A stretch of 46,607 nucleotides of DNA from NCBI GenBank assembly GCA_031254195.1, contig JAIRUW010000014.1:1-46607 (forward strand), written 5' to 3'. This document shows, one piece after another, positions 1 to 7,239 of the stretch (positions within the stretch are counted from its first letter, which is position 1; each line of letters starts with the position of its first letter). The notes under the pieces were generated by a model. The model was not told the DNA's origin and made no database searches. It worked only from the letters and a program-made list of their open reading frames with translations. This DNA comes from Oscillospiraceae bacterium. Its GTDB lineage: Bacteria; Bacillota; Clostridia; Oscillospirales; UBA929. The translations under genes and the position numbers were made by a program.

Positions 1-28
1 CGCAGGACAGCGTAATCCTCACGCGCAT
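1..28 (-). CDS. rpmG: 50S ribosomal protein L33, N-terminal fragment (cut by window edge)
   Basis: Nine codons read on the minus strand from an ATG at 28 give MRVRITLSC, which matches the invariant start of bacterial ribosomal protein L33, including the first cysteine of its zinc-binding or zinc-free ribbon. A good ribosome site (AGGAG) lies about 9 bases upstream and a near-consensus promoter is at 90-118. L33 is a small protein of the large ribosomal subunit. In Firmicutes rpmG usually leads into secE and nusG, which would lie beyond the left edge. The identification rests on only nine residues, but start site, promoter and sequence agree. Confidence 0.75.
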
Positions 29-89
29 GGCTGATCGCTCCTAACTTGTGTTTGCCACACAAAAAAATAAACCCTCTTAGGCAAAAGGC

Positions 90-118
90 AGTTTATCACA
101 GATGCAAACGGTTGTCAA
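90..118 (-). promoter_or_regulatory. Vegetative promoter for rpmG
   Basis: On the minus strand TTGACA (113-118) and TAAACT (90-95) are separated by exactly 17 bases, a near-perfect housekeeping sigma factor promoter. The start would fall about 55 bases before the rpmG ATG. The rest of the gap between rpmG and the S1 gene shows no convincing gene. Confidence 0.75.
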
Positions 119-245
119 GTATTATTTTTGCACCCTATTCATACAGACGGCCCATCATTCCCGGTCCGCCATATTCATTTTGATTTCCGCCCAAGCCTCC
201 TGCACCGGACAAAAAACCGAATTCCCGGTTTGACTCTCCAGAGAA

Positions 246-271
246 CAAAAAATGAGGGGGTGTCCCCTCAT
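246..271 (-). terminator. Rho-independent terminator of the S1-domain gene
   Basis: On the minus strand an 8-bp stem (ATGAGGGG with CCCCTCAT) is followed by a run of T. The upstream arm contains the TGA stop codon of the S1 gene (268-270), so translation termination and hairpin formation are directly linked. It would end the long spoVB-to-S1 transcript before rpmG. Confidence 0.75.
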
Positions 272-651
272 TTTCTTCGTCTGGGCCTATCGGAGTGTTG
301 CCGCAAGCCGGACATCTTGCTTTCGGAGTCGGCCATGAACGCTTTGAGCTTATCCTCAAAACTCGGCGGCCCGGCGGGGGCGCGGCGGGCCCCGTTGAAA
401 CCCGCGTCTTTGCGCGGCGGGGGGGGGGCCGCTTTTTTGATGGACAGGTTGACGCGTCCCTCGGGGCTGACGCCGATGACCTTGACCGTGACCTCCTGCC
501 CCTCGGTCAGGTGCTCGCGGATGTCATTGACATAGCTGTGCGCGACCTCAGAGATGTGAACCATCCCCGAACGCCCGTCGGGCAACGCGACAAACGCGCC
601 GAACTTGGTAATTCCGGTGACCTTTCCCGAGTGTATACTGCCAATTTCCAT
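268..651 (-). CDS. yabR: S1 RNA-binding domain protein (YabR/GSP13 type)
   Basis: A 127-residue protein whose first 75 residues form one S1 domain: it begins MEIGSIHSGKVTGI, continues with the F-G-A-F-V strand and the MVHISEV motif, and ends in NLSIKK. S1 domains bind single-stranded RNA; YabR-type proteins associate with ribosomes or RNA, but the exact role is not settled. The C-terminal tail is proline- and arginine-rich and holds a short FEDKLKAFM segment common in Clostridia homologues. It follows the divIC-like gene in the usual spoVB-yabP-yabQ-divIC-S1 order. The ribosome site GGGAGG lies a long 13 bases before the ATG; no better start is in frame. Confidence 0.9.
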   Translation of the reverse strand: MEIGSIHSGKVTGITKFGAFVALPDGRSGMVHISEVAHSYVNDIREHLTEGQEVTVKVIGVSPEGRVNLSIKKAAPPPPRKDAGFNGARRAPAGPPSFEDKLKAFMADSESKMSGLRQHSDRPRRRK

Positions 652-733
652 ACTCGCCGGATGTCCTCCCGTTTTATTGCTATCTTAGGAATAAACGCCT
701 GCCACACCCATTCCGTTCAGCGGCGGAGCGCTT

Positions 734-1021
734 CTAAGGCGTCTTGTCAATAATTATGATCTCGCTTGGATCCACAAGGCCCAGCTTATCGCGGGCTATG
801 CGCGCGTACTTTTCGCCAATGTCGTCAGACTCGATATCCTCGAGCAGCATCGCGTTGCGGAGCCTTTGCGCTTCCAGAGCGGCTTCGAGTTCGTCGTTTT
901 CGGCTTTTCTCTGGTTGATCTGGCCCTGAAGGGATACGAGCGTCATTGCGGAGTACACGGCGAAGATGAGGATTACCAGCTTGCCCAGCCAGCCCCTCTT
1001 CGGTTTCTTCACCCGTTTCAT
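734..1021 (-). CDS. divIC: FtsB/DivIC-family septum formation initiator
   Basis: About 95 residues with a basic cytoplasmic N-terminus (KRVKKPKRGW), one membrane helix (roughly residues 14-32) and then a coiled coil rich in E, L, Q and R, followed by the short conserved C-terminal region (YARIARDKLGLVDPSE). This is the architecture of FtsB/DivIC, which joins FtsL and DivIB/FtsQ in the divisome and controls septal cell-wall synthesis. AGGAGG at 1032-1037 is 10 bases before ATG 1021; a GTG at 1027 is also possible but is only 4 bases from the site. Its first 66 codons or so lie inside the open frame of yabQ, in another reading frame. In spore formers this locus is the divIC position next to yabP-yabQ. 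Confidence 0.85.
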   Translation of the reverse strand: MKRVKKPKRGWLGKLVILIFAVYSAMTLVSLQGQINQRKAENDELEAALEAQRLRNAMLLEDIESDDIGEKYARIARDKLGLVDPSEIIIIDKTP

Positions 1022-1469
1022 GCGCACGAATCCTCCTGTTGCTACGCTCTTTCTTTAGTATACGCCATTTTGCCCAGAAAGAAAAGGCTTTTGTTAAAAT
1101 ATTATGAATTTTTTTGAAAACCGTTATGAAAGGGCGAAATAAAACACGCAGCAATTCGATCGCGCCGTCTACAACGGCAAAGCCCACAGCCCTCACAAAA
1201 ACCGACAGAAGGCAAAAATACGCGGCGATGCCACCCGCTATGGCGGCAAGGGAGAATATACGAAGCTCCCCGCCCCCGAAGCTCATGGCAAACCAAAAGG
1301 CCGCCCCCGCGCAGATCACCCAAAACAGCGCGTCCAGGGCCGCCGTGACGGCGCGCAGCGGAAGCCGCCCGCGGATGATGCGCATACAGTCATAGACAAA
1401 CCCCAAACCCGCGCCCAGTATGAAAGCGAGCGCGAACTCGGCAACCTGCCCTAGAAGCGAGACTTCCAT
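825..1469 (-). CDS. yabQ: Spore cortex biosynthesis protein YabQ, frame running into divIC
   Basis: Starts MEVSLLGQVAEF at ATG 1469, just after the yabP stop (1471-1473). Residues 1-110 hold several hydrophobic helices, including AFILGAGLGFVYDCMRIIRG, typical of YabQ, a forespore outer-membrane protein needed for cortex formation. A basic tail (FKKIHNILTKAFSFWAKW) then leads to the divIC ribosome site. Relatives usually end about here, but this frame stays open for some 200 more bases across divIC and yields an arginine-rich tail (residues about 145-214) that does not resemble the family. The stop may have been lost, or an indel in an A-run near 1112-1118 may be artificial. The family call is good; the true C-terminus is uncertain. 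Confidence 0.75.
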   Translation of the reverse strand: MEVSLLGQVAEFALAFILGAGLGFVYDCMRIIRGRLPLRAVTAALDALFWVICAGAAFWFAMSFGGGELRIFSLAAIAGGIAAYFCLLSVFVRAVGFAVVDGAIELLRVLFRPFITVFKKIHNILTKAFSFWAKWRILKKERSNRRIRAHETGEETEEGLAGQAGNPHLRRVLRNDARIPSGPDQPEKSRKRRTRSRSGSAKAPQRDAARGYRV

Positions 1470-1470
1470 C

Positions 1471-1728
1471 TCAGCGGAATAGCCGCGACCAAAAGCCGCC
1501 GGCCTGTTCTGAGTCTTCGTAGGCAAGGCTGTCGATCTTACCCTCTACCGACAGTTCCCCGCCCTCCAAACTGAGCTTATCGACGCGAAGGCCGGAGCCG
1601 CGCACCAGCAGCGTCCCCTGCGTCGTCTTGCAGACGACCCCGTTCTCGTCGAAACTCTCCACATCGGCGACGCCGGAAATCAACAGGCGCTCGCGCCCGT
1701 CAAGAATCAAATGATGCGGCTTCTGCAA
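1471..1728 (-). CDS. yabP: Sporulation protein YabP
   Basis: An 85-residue protein matching YabP: it opens with HHLILDGRERLLISGV, followed by the alternating beta-strand region around VESFDENGVV and LLVRGSGLRVDKLSLEGGEL, and ends FWSRLFR. YabP is made in the mother cell in Bacillus and is needed, with YabQ, for cortex assembly. The best start is a TTG at 1728 preceded by AAAGGGGG; no ATG is available. The stop is followed almost directly by the yabQ ATG, so the two genes are translationally linked. The ribosome site can pair with an upstream C-run (see 1735-1768). Confidence 0.88.
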   Translation of the reverse strand: MQKPHHLILDGRERLLISGVADVESFDENGVVCKTTQGTLLVRGSGLRVDKLSLEGGELSVEGKIDSLAYEDSEQAGGFWSRLFR

Positions 1729-1734
1729 ATCGCT

Positions 1735-1768
1735 CGCCCCCTTTACATCAAATCTATGCGAGGGGGCG
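1735..1768 (-). promoter_or_regulatory. Hairpin that would mask the yabP ribosome site
   Basis: CGCCCCC and GGGGGCG (minus strand) are perfect 7-base complements around a 20-base loop. The GGGGGCG arm (1735-1741) is the Shine-Dalgarno region of yabP. Pairing could lower yabP translation. There is no T-run, so a terminator is unlikely. Regulation is inferred, not shown. Confidence 0.35.
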
Positions 1769-1774
1769 GACAGG

Positions 1775-2017
1775 TTATGATAATTCTTTGTACAGACTCG
1801 CGGCGGCGTCCTTGCTGGCGTGTTCCGCCACCGACAGCACCTCGATCTTTGTCAGCCGCGCGCCGAAGCGGATCTCGATGACGTCGCCGGCCTTGACGTC
1901 ATACGCCGCCTTAGCCGGTTTGCCGTTGACGGAGACCCGCTCGTTGTCACAAGCCTCGTTGGCGACTGTGCGCCGTTTGATGAGGCGGGAGACTTTGAGG
2001 TATTTATCCAGACGCAT
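1775..2017 (-). CDS. rqcP: S4-domain RNA-binding protein RqcP (YabO)
   Basis: From ATG 2017 (AAGGAG 6 bases upstream) the gene encodes 80 residues beginning MRLDKYLKVSRLIKRRTVAN, the classic S4 RNA-binding helix pair, then CDNERVSVNGKPAKAAYDVKAGDVIEI, its beta turn. In Bacillus the orthologue RqcP binds stalled 50S subunits and works with RqcH in alanine tailing, the bacterial ribosome quality-control pathway. The length and its place between hup and yabP fit. A longer frame reaches upstream to 2077, but those extra residues have no family support and no ribosome site. Confidence 0.9.
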   Translation of the reverse strand: MRLDKYLKVSRLIKRRTVANEACDNERVSVNGKPAKAAYDVKAGDVIEIRFGARLTKIEVLSVAEHASKDAAASLYKELS

Positions 2018-2035
2018 AAACGCTCCTTTGAAAAG

Positions 2036-2064
2036 AAGAACCCCCGCGGAAAAGGCCGCGGAGG
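2036..2064 (-). terminator. Hairpin between hup and rqcP (weak terminator or attenuator)
   Basis: On the minus strand a CCGCGG/CCGCGG stem, extended by two more G-C pairs across a mismatch, is followed by TTCTTCTTTTC. It lies 15 bases after the hup stop and just before the rqcP ribosome site. It would let hup be expressed at a higher level than the genes after it. The T-run is interrupted, so readthrough is likely. Confidence 0.5.
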
Positions 2065-2078
2065 CATATTTCGTCACA

Positions 2079-2354
2079 TTACTTGTTGACAGATTCCTTC
2101 AGCGCCTTGCCGGGCTTGAAGACCGGGCTCTTGGACGCCGGGATGGAGATGCTTTCGCGGGTCTTGGGGTTGCGGCCGACACGCGCCTCGCGGTGCTTGA
2201 CTTCGAAGGAGCCGAAGCCGACGAGCTGAACCTTGTCACCGGACGCCAATGAGTCCGCGATGACATCGAATACCGCAGAGATGATCTCATCGGAAATCTT
2301 TTTGGTTTGCCCTGTCTTCTCCGCTACCGCGTTGGTGAGTTCCGCCTTGTTCAT
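2079..2354 (-). CDS. hup: DNA-binding protein HU
   Basis: A 91-residue HU/IHF-family protein, the usual full length. It begins MNKAELTNAVAEKTG, contains the family signature GFGSFEVKHREARVGRNP, and ends with the DNA-contacting arm and PVFKPGKALKESV. HU is an abundant nucleoid protein that bends and wraps DNA without sequence specificity. The gene is flanked by mazG upstream and rqcP downstream, as in many Clostridia. A GAGGAGGAAA ribosome site gives strong translation, in keeping with high abundance. Confidence 0.97.
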   Translation of the reverse strand: MNKAELTNAVAEKTGQTKKISDEIISAVFDVIADSLASGDKVQLVGFGSFEVKHREARVGRNPKTRESISIPASKSPVFKPGKALKESVNK

Positions 2355-2400
2355 TGTTTTTCCTCCTCATTCTCTTGTATGCTATAGGCGCGCGCATTTA

Positions 2401-2826
2401 TCACGCGTCTGCCTCTGTAGCCGTTTTTTCAGCGTTTTTGGCCGATTTCCAGAACATCAGTGCTTCCTCTGTGTTTTGCGCCGTTGCTTCCCCGAATACA
2501 TGGGGATGCCGTGTTATGAGCTTGTTGCAGAGGGTTTCCAGTACATCTCCAATGGTAAAGCGGCCTTCCTCCTCGGCGATGCAAGCGTGGAATACCACTT
2601 GCAGCAGTACATCGCCCAACTCCTCGCACATCATGGCGTCGTCACCGGCGTCAATGGCCTCCAGCAGCTCTCCGCACTCTTCCTCCAGGTTCTTTCGGAT
2701 GGATAGGTGGGTCTGCTCTCTGTCCCACGGACAGCCTTCCGGTGAACGCAACCGCGCCATCAGCCACAGCAGCTTGTCCCATGCAGGTAAATCGTCCCAA
2801 AGAGAATCTAACATATTTTGTCTCAT
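2401..2826 (-). CDS. mazG: Short MazG nucleoside triphosphate pyrophosphohydrolase
   Basis: A 141-residue single MazG domain. The helix motif EEECGELLEAID (about residues 48-59) and EELGDVLLQVVFHA (about 68-81) carry the acidic residues that bind magnesium, and RHPHVFG follows at about 105. MazG hydrolyses NTPs to NMP and pyrophosphate and clears unusual or excess nucleotides. Most MazG proteins have a second similar domain and run to about 260 residues. This one stops after the FWKSAKNAEK segment, so it is half-length. Whether that is a natural short form or a truncation cannot be told here. It sits between spoVB and hup, its usual place. Confidence 0.88.
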   Translation of the reverse strand: MRQNMLDSLWDDLPAWDKLLWLMARLRSPEGCPWDREQTHLSIRKNLEEECGELLEAIDAGDDAMMCEELGDVLLQVVFHACIAEEEGRFTIGDVLETLCNKLITRHPHVFGEATAQNTEEALMFWKSAKNAEKTATEADA

Positions 2827-2859
2827 TACACAAGCCCTTTTTGCAAATTTTTTGACAAA

Positions 2860-4485
2860 TCAGCGAATTTGCAGTATTCTCGCCAATTTTACCCCCCCGG
2901 GAAGCAGCTCCAAATCGCGTTTGGGCACCCCGCCAATCAGGATGAGCAGCACGGCGTATGACAGGCCGCCCGCCGCAATGGCTAAAACCACGCCCGGTCT
3001 GGAGCCGAGAAAATGGGAGAAAAAGTAATAATTCCCCAGAGCGATAGCCCCCATAGCCAACGCGGCAAGAAGCGGCTTGCCCATCTCGCTCAACAGGGCG
3101 ATACCGGAACCGGATGCCCTCATCACGATGATCAGGTTGAGGACGGCAATCAGGGCGAAACAGATGACGGTTCCGATCGGCGCGCCGTTGATGTGGAATT
3201 CAGGGCTGCCGACCAGCAGATATGTGCAGATTATCTTCGCGGCCGCGCCGACCGTCATGGTAAAAATGGGGATGAACACCATCCCGAGGGATTGCAGGAT
3301 GGCGTTTGTGACGGTGACGATGCAGACGAAAATCACAGCGATGCCCAGCATTTTCAGCAGGGGGGCGGCAATCTCCACACCTTCCGGTTTGGAGTTGTAT
3401 AACAGGTTGAGGATGGGTTCCGGGAGGATGAAAAACCCTACGCTGGCGGGCATCCCGAGCAGAGCGGTCACGCGGATGGCCGAGCGGGTGGTGCGAACGA
3501 CCCCTTGGCGGTCACGCTGTACACGGTAAGCCGCGATGGCGGGCAGCAGGCTGACGGCAATGGTGAGGACAAAGGCGGTGGGCAGGGTATAAAGGGTCGC
3601 CGCCCATGTGTAGCTTCCGTGGTATATGTCGCGCACACTTTCCGTAAAGCCCGCGCCGCTTACCAAAAGCCCTCTCGTAAGGCCGGAGTCGATGAGATTG
3701 GTCACGCTGATAATGGCGGCGCTGAGCGTGATCGGGACGGCTACCATCACCATCTCGCGCAGAATTTCCCTGCGCCGCCGGCCGGGGCGGCGTTTTGCTT
3801 TCCCAAACTCCAGCTTGCGGCTGCTGATGATCAGATAAGCCGCTGACATCAATATCCCGACGCTGACGCCCAGTATGGCGGCCGCCGAACCGAAGGCATT
3901 GCGCTCGGCCTGATTTATCACAATGTCATCTTTGATTTCCGCAGGTATTATAACGTACAACACCGCGGCTGTCAAGCCTACGCCGAAAATCAGCTTCCCC
4001 AGCGCCTCCAGCACCTGCGACACGGCGGTGGGAATCATGTTCCCATGTCCTTGATAATAGCCGCGGTAGGGACAGATAAAGACAATCAGAAACACGCTGG
4101 GAGCGATGGCGCGGATGGCCCACGCCGCTTCCTCCGCGTTCATCCACGCCGCGATCCATTCGGCGCCGAGCAGCATAAACAGCGCGCCTGCCGTACCAAT
4201 GACCAAAAAGAGGGAGAACGCCACGGAAAAGATGCGTTCGGCGTCGTTCCGCCCAGCGGTGCGGCTCTCGCTAACCATTTTGGAGATGGCTACCGGAAGC
4301 CCGGCGGTGGCGAGGACGAAGAGGAAAGTATAGATGCTGTAAGCAACATAATAAAGCGACGAGCCGCCTTCCCCCAACAGGTTTTGAATGGGAATCTTAT
4401 ACAGTGCGCCGATGATTTTGACTGCCGCGGTGGCAATGGAAAGGCTGAGCGCCCCGCGCAGGAAATTCTGGCTCTTGCCCGGCAC
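2860..4485 (-). CDS. spoVB: SpoVB-like MOP-superfamily lipid/polysaccharide flippase
   Basis: A 541-residue membrane protein with about 14 predicted helices. The N-terminus (FLRGALSLSIATAAVKIIGALYK) and the segment EGGSSLYYVAYSIYTFLF are typical of the SpoVB/MurJ-type group of the MOP superfamily. SpoVB is needed for cortex peptidoglycan synthesis during sporulation and probably moves lipid-linked precursors across the membrane. The start is a GTG at 4485 with GGGGGAGG 7 bases upstream. It begins the minus-strand block that goes on to mazG, hup, rqcP and yabPQ. SpoVB, stage V-like and YkvU-type paralogues are hard to tell apart; the mazG-yabPQ neighbours favour SpoVB. Confidence 0.87.
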   Translation of the reverse strand: MPGKSQNFLRGALSLSIATAAVKIIGALYKIPIQNLLGEGGSSLYYVAYSIYTFLFVLATAGLPVAISKMVSESRTAGRNDAERIFSVAFSLFLVIGTAGALFMLLGAEWIAAWMNAEEAAWAIRAIAPSVFLIVFICPYRGYYQGHGNMIPTAVSQVLEALGKLIFGVGLTAAVLYVIIPAEIKDDIVINQAERNAFGSAAAILGVSVGILMSAAYLIISSRKLEFGKAKRRPGRRRREILREMVMVAVPITLSAAIISVTNLIDSGLTRGLLVSGAGFTESVRDIYHGSYTWAATLYTLPTAFVLTIAVSLLPAIAAYRVQRDRQGVVRTTRSAIRVTALLGMPASVGFFILPEPILNLLYNSKPEGVEIAAPLLKMLGIAVIFVCIVTVTNAILQSLGMVFIPIFTMTVGAAAKIICTYLLVGSPEFHINGAPIGTVICFALIAVLNLIIVMRASGSGIALLSEMGKPLLAALAMGAIALGNYYFFSHFLGSRPGVVLAIAAGGLSYAVLLILIGGVPKRDLELLPGGVKLARILQIR

Positions 4486-4538
4486 GGATCAACCTCCCCC
4501 TTTCAATGTGATACTACTCAAGAATATGCCAAGCCTGT

Positions 4539-5801
4539 CTAAAAAATACAGGCCGCCTTGCGCGTGTCGAAGAGGATTTTCTCTCTGTCAAGGGTCAAAA
4601 ATTCCCCGTCTTTGTAAAGCGTTTTGCCGCGCACCATGGTCATCACCACGTCGGAGCCGCGCGCGCTGTAGACGAGCGAGCTGACGGCGCTGTACCGCGG
4701 CGTGAGGTGCGGGCGGTCAAAATCGACCAAGATTAAGTCCGCGTCCTTGCCCACTGCAATTGCGCCCGTCTCGTCCGAACGCCCCTGCGATTTTGCGCCG
4801 TTGCAGGTCGCCAGCCGAAGCGCCCCGGCGGCGGTCAGGGGGTCGCCCCCTGCGGCGAGGATGGCCGCCGTTTTCATCTCCTCGAACATGTCAAGGCTAT
4901 TGTTCGACGCCGCGCCGTCGGTGCCCAAAGCCACATTGATACCCTTTTTCTGCATGGCGCGTACCCGCGCGACGCCGCTGCCCAGCTTGAGGTTGCTGAC
5001 GGGGTTATGTACCGCGGTCGCTCCCCGCGCCGCGAGGATGCTCATATCCCAATCGTTTACGTGGACACAGTGGGCCGCCGTCGTCCGGGCGGCGAAAAGG
5101 CTGTATTTATCGAAAACCGCCGCCGGCGTCATGTCGTATTTCACCATACAGTCGTTATGCTCTTTTTCCGTTTCGGACAGATGGACGTGCATTCCAAGCC
5201 CGTGCTCTTTGGCCAGCGCCGCCGCAGCTTCCCAGACCGCTGGGATTGACGTGTACTCGGCGTGTACCGCCGCGTCGATCAGGATGCGCCCGTTGTCGTA
5301 ACCGTGGTATTGCGCGATCAACTCCAAGGCTTCCTCCATCCGCCCTTCCACCGTTTCTCCGGCAAAAGGCCGGCAGAGGTTGCCCTTAATCCCGCTTTCG
5401 GCGACGGCGCGGGCGAGGTCCGCTGAAAAGAAATACATATCGGTCACCGACACCGTACCCGACGCGATACATTCCATCAGCGCGAGCTGCGTCCCGGTAT
5501 AGACAAGCTCTCCGGTCAGCTTCTCCTCGGCGGGGAAGATGTGCTGGAAAAGCCAGGTCTGCAAGTCCAAATCATCGGCGATGCCGCGCAGCAGCGTCAT
5601 CGGTAGGTGGGTGTGCGCGTTGACGATGCCGGGCATGAGGACTTTGCGCGCTCCGTCGATAACGGACCCCGCCGCCCCTTCGAGCGGGGTTGTGCCCACA
5701 TAGGCAATCTTACCCGCTTCGACGCCGACATAAGCGTTGTCCAGAACCGAATTCGCGCTGTCCATCAGGACGGCGGTCACGTTTTTGAACAGGGTGTCCA
5801 T
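4539..5801 (-). CDS. mtaD: 5-methylthioadenosine/S-adenosylhomocysteine deaminase
   Basis: A 420-residue amidohydrolase of the MtaD/ATZ-TRZ group. Metal ligands are visible as NAHTHLPM (H63, H65), HVHLSETEKEH, TAAHCVHV and LGTDGAASNN, in the normal order and spacing. The family deaminates S-adenosylhomocysteine, methylthioadenosine and often adenosine to the inosine forms. The ATG directly follows the pnp stop codon with GGAG 9 bases upstream, so the two are translationally linked, and both act on purine nucleosides. It is the last gene of the recJ unit. With ahcY (29837-31075) and metK (25725-26858) it completes a SAM recycling set. Exact substrate preference cannot be read from sequence. 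Confidence 0.9.
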   Translation of the reverse strand: MDTLFKNVTAVLMDSANSVLDNAYVGVEAGKIAYVGTTPLEGAAGSVIDGARKVLMPGIVNAHTHLPMTLLRGIADDLDLQTWLFQHIFPAEEKLTGELVYTGTQLALMECIASGTVSVTDMYFFSADLARAVAESGIKGNLCRPFAGETVEGRMEEALELIAQYHGYDNGRILIDAAVHAEYTSIPAVWEAAAALAKEHGLGMHVHLSETEKEHNDCMVKYDMTPAAVFDKYSLFAARTTAAHCVHVNDWDMSILAARGATAVHNPVSNLKLGSGVARVRAMQKKGINVALGTDGAASNNSLDMFEEMKTAAILAAGGDPLTAAGALRLATCNGAKSQGRSDETGAIAVGKDADLILVDFDRPHLTPRYSAVSSLVYSARGSDVVMTMVRGKTLYKDGEFLTLDREKILFDTRKAACIF

Positions 5802-6550
5802 TTACATCAACTCCAAGCAGCGCAGTATCAGCTTTGAAAATGTCTCCTTCGACATCTCGGCGGTGTCGAGGACTTCTTGTTCCGATAGGCTGTGACTTTG
5901 CAGGCCCGCCGCCATATTGCTGATGAGCGAGAAGCCCAGTACGTCCATCCCGGCGTGGACCGCCGCGATAACCTCCGGCACGGTACTCATGCCGACCGCG
6001 TCCGCGCCAAGCGTCTTGGCGGCGCGGATCTCCGCCGGCGTCTCGTATTGCGGGCCGGGGAAATACATATACACGCCCGAGTACAAAGGGATGTGCATCT
6101 CTTCCGCCGCGCGCCGGGCCATGTGGCGCAGGACGGATGTATAGGCAAAGGACATGTCGGGAAAGCGTGTCCCCAGTTCAGGGATATTTTCGCCCCGCAG
6201 CGGGCTTTCGTCAAAAAATTTGATATGGTCGGTGAGCATCATAATGTTGCCCGTCGCCAGCCCCTCGCTCACACCGCCATTTCATATGAGTGGCCCTCAT
6301 AGTAGTGGAACCGCCCCTGCATGACGGCGACGCGCTTGCCTGAGAGTTCACCCAGCACCAGCCTCCCGGCGTGTCCCGGCGCGGTCGATACGGGGAAACC
6401 GGGAATTTCCGCGTAAGGGACAGTCACAGCGTTTTGGCAAAAATCACCGAGGTAACCGAGGCCCGATCCCAGCACCAGCGCAATGTCCGGCACAAAGCCG
6501 GGGGCGCGCTGCCGGATGGTTTGCACGGACTCGCGGAGTTGGTTGATCAT
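5802..6550 (-). pseudogene. punA: Purine nucleoside phosphorylase, disrupted by an internal deletion with frameshift
   Basis: Two adjacent frames make up one PNP. The first (6269-6550, 93 codons) has VLGSGLGYLGDF, IPGFPVSTAPGHAGRL and MQGRFHYYEG, the phosphate- and nucleoside-binding part, then stops at 6269-6271. The second (from about 6285 down to 5802) resumes with GGVSEGL, MLTDHIKFF and the C-terminal part (GPQYETPAEIRA, ADAVGMSTVPEV). Family members have about 22-25 more residues between EGHSYEM and GGV, including the FPVRV strand and the conserved TNAA segment with a catalytic asparagine. A loss of roughly 65-75 bases between short GGCGGT matches would explain both the missing residues and the frame change. 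Ribosome site and flanks are intact. A sequencing or assembly error remains possible. Confidence 0.8.
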
Positions 6551-6579
6551 GGTGATACCTCCCTATCTGTTCTGTGAAT

Positions 6580-7239
6580 TTATAACACGGATGTTTGAAC
6601 AGGGCTGCTTGCACTTATGTTTTTATAGGTTGACCAAGTTGGCGTATAATCTTCGTTCGCTTGATTACCCCAAAGCACCCAATTCTCTCTGCGACCTCTA
6701 GCAAACAACTCGATAAACGGTCCAGAACTGCATTGCTCAATAATATCGAATATCTCATCCGGTTTTCGTGAGTGCTCCCGCTTTTGTGATCTCAGCAGAT
6801 TTACTTGACGGCGTGCCGGAGCCAATGTCCTCGCATTTTTGCCGCGGATGCCGAATAGAATCAATTCCGTTACATTTCTGAAATAGAATCCCACGCCTCT
6901 GCCATCGGGATTGCCGTCTTTCCTAACTTTTTCCCAAACAATATTGGCTTTATACTCGAACCCCCAAGCCTTCATGACTTCCAAACCATCAGGCAGCAGC
7001 GCGTTAGGAACCCATAAATAGAGATGACAGGGCTCATCGGCAATTTCCTTGACCGGAAGTGCCTTAATCTCGCGCAGTGCCATTGTTGTATAGCGGCTCA
7101 GCCGTTTATGCTCCGGCGCTACCTTTCCGGTTTTATTCATAAATTGCCACGGGGGGTCAGCTAGTATTGTCTTAAATCTCCGACTCCCGCAAAAGGATAG
7201 CAAATCATTTGTTATATGGTATGTAAGATCACTCACCAT
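6580..7239 (-). CDS. MT-A70 family adenine-N6 DNA methyltransferase of a type II restriction-modification pair
   Basis: A 219-residue methyltransferase of the MT-A70/Ime4 family, which includes bacterial restriction-modification enzymes such as M.MunI. DPPW, the catalytic motif IV, is at residues 28-31 (TILADPPWQF), followed by LYLWVPNALL, AWGFEYKANIVWEK and the C-terminal FIELFARGRRENWVLWGN, the SAM-binding region. It would methylate adenine in the target site and protect the host DNA. The ATG lies inside the last codons of the nuclease gene (11-base overlap). It ends 29 bases before the pnp start. Base composition is AT-richer than its neighbours, a sign of transfer. Confidence 0.88.
   Translation of the reverse strand: MVSDLTYHITNDLLSFCGSRRFKTILADPPWQFMNKTGKVAPEHKRLSRYTTMALREIKALPVKEIADEPCHLYLWVPNALLPDGLEVMKAWGFEYKANIVWEKVRKDGNPDGRGVGFYFRNVTELILFGIRGKNARTLAPARRQVNLLRSQKREHSRKPDEIFDIIEQCSSGPFIELFARGRRENWVLWGNQANEDYTPTWSTYKNISASSPVQTSVL

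Noticed and set aside
135..243. A Gly-rich reading frame on the minus strand after the S1 gene, ending MGRLYE
   Set aside because: It has no start codon with a ribosome site, overlaps the terminator, and does not extend the S1 family. Chance is more likely.
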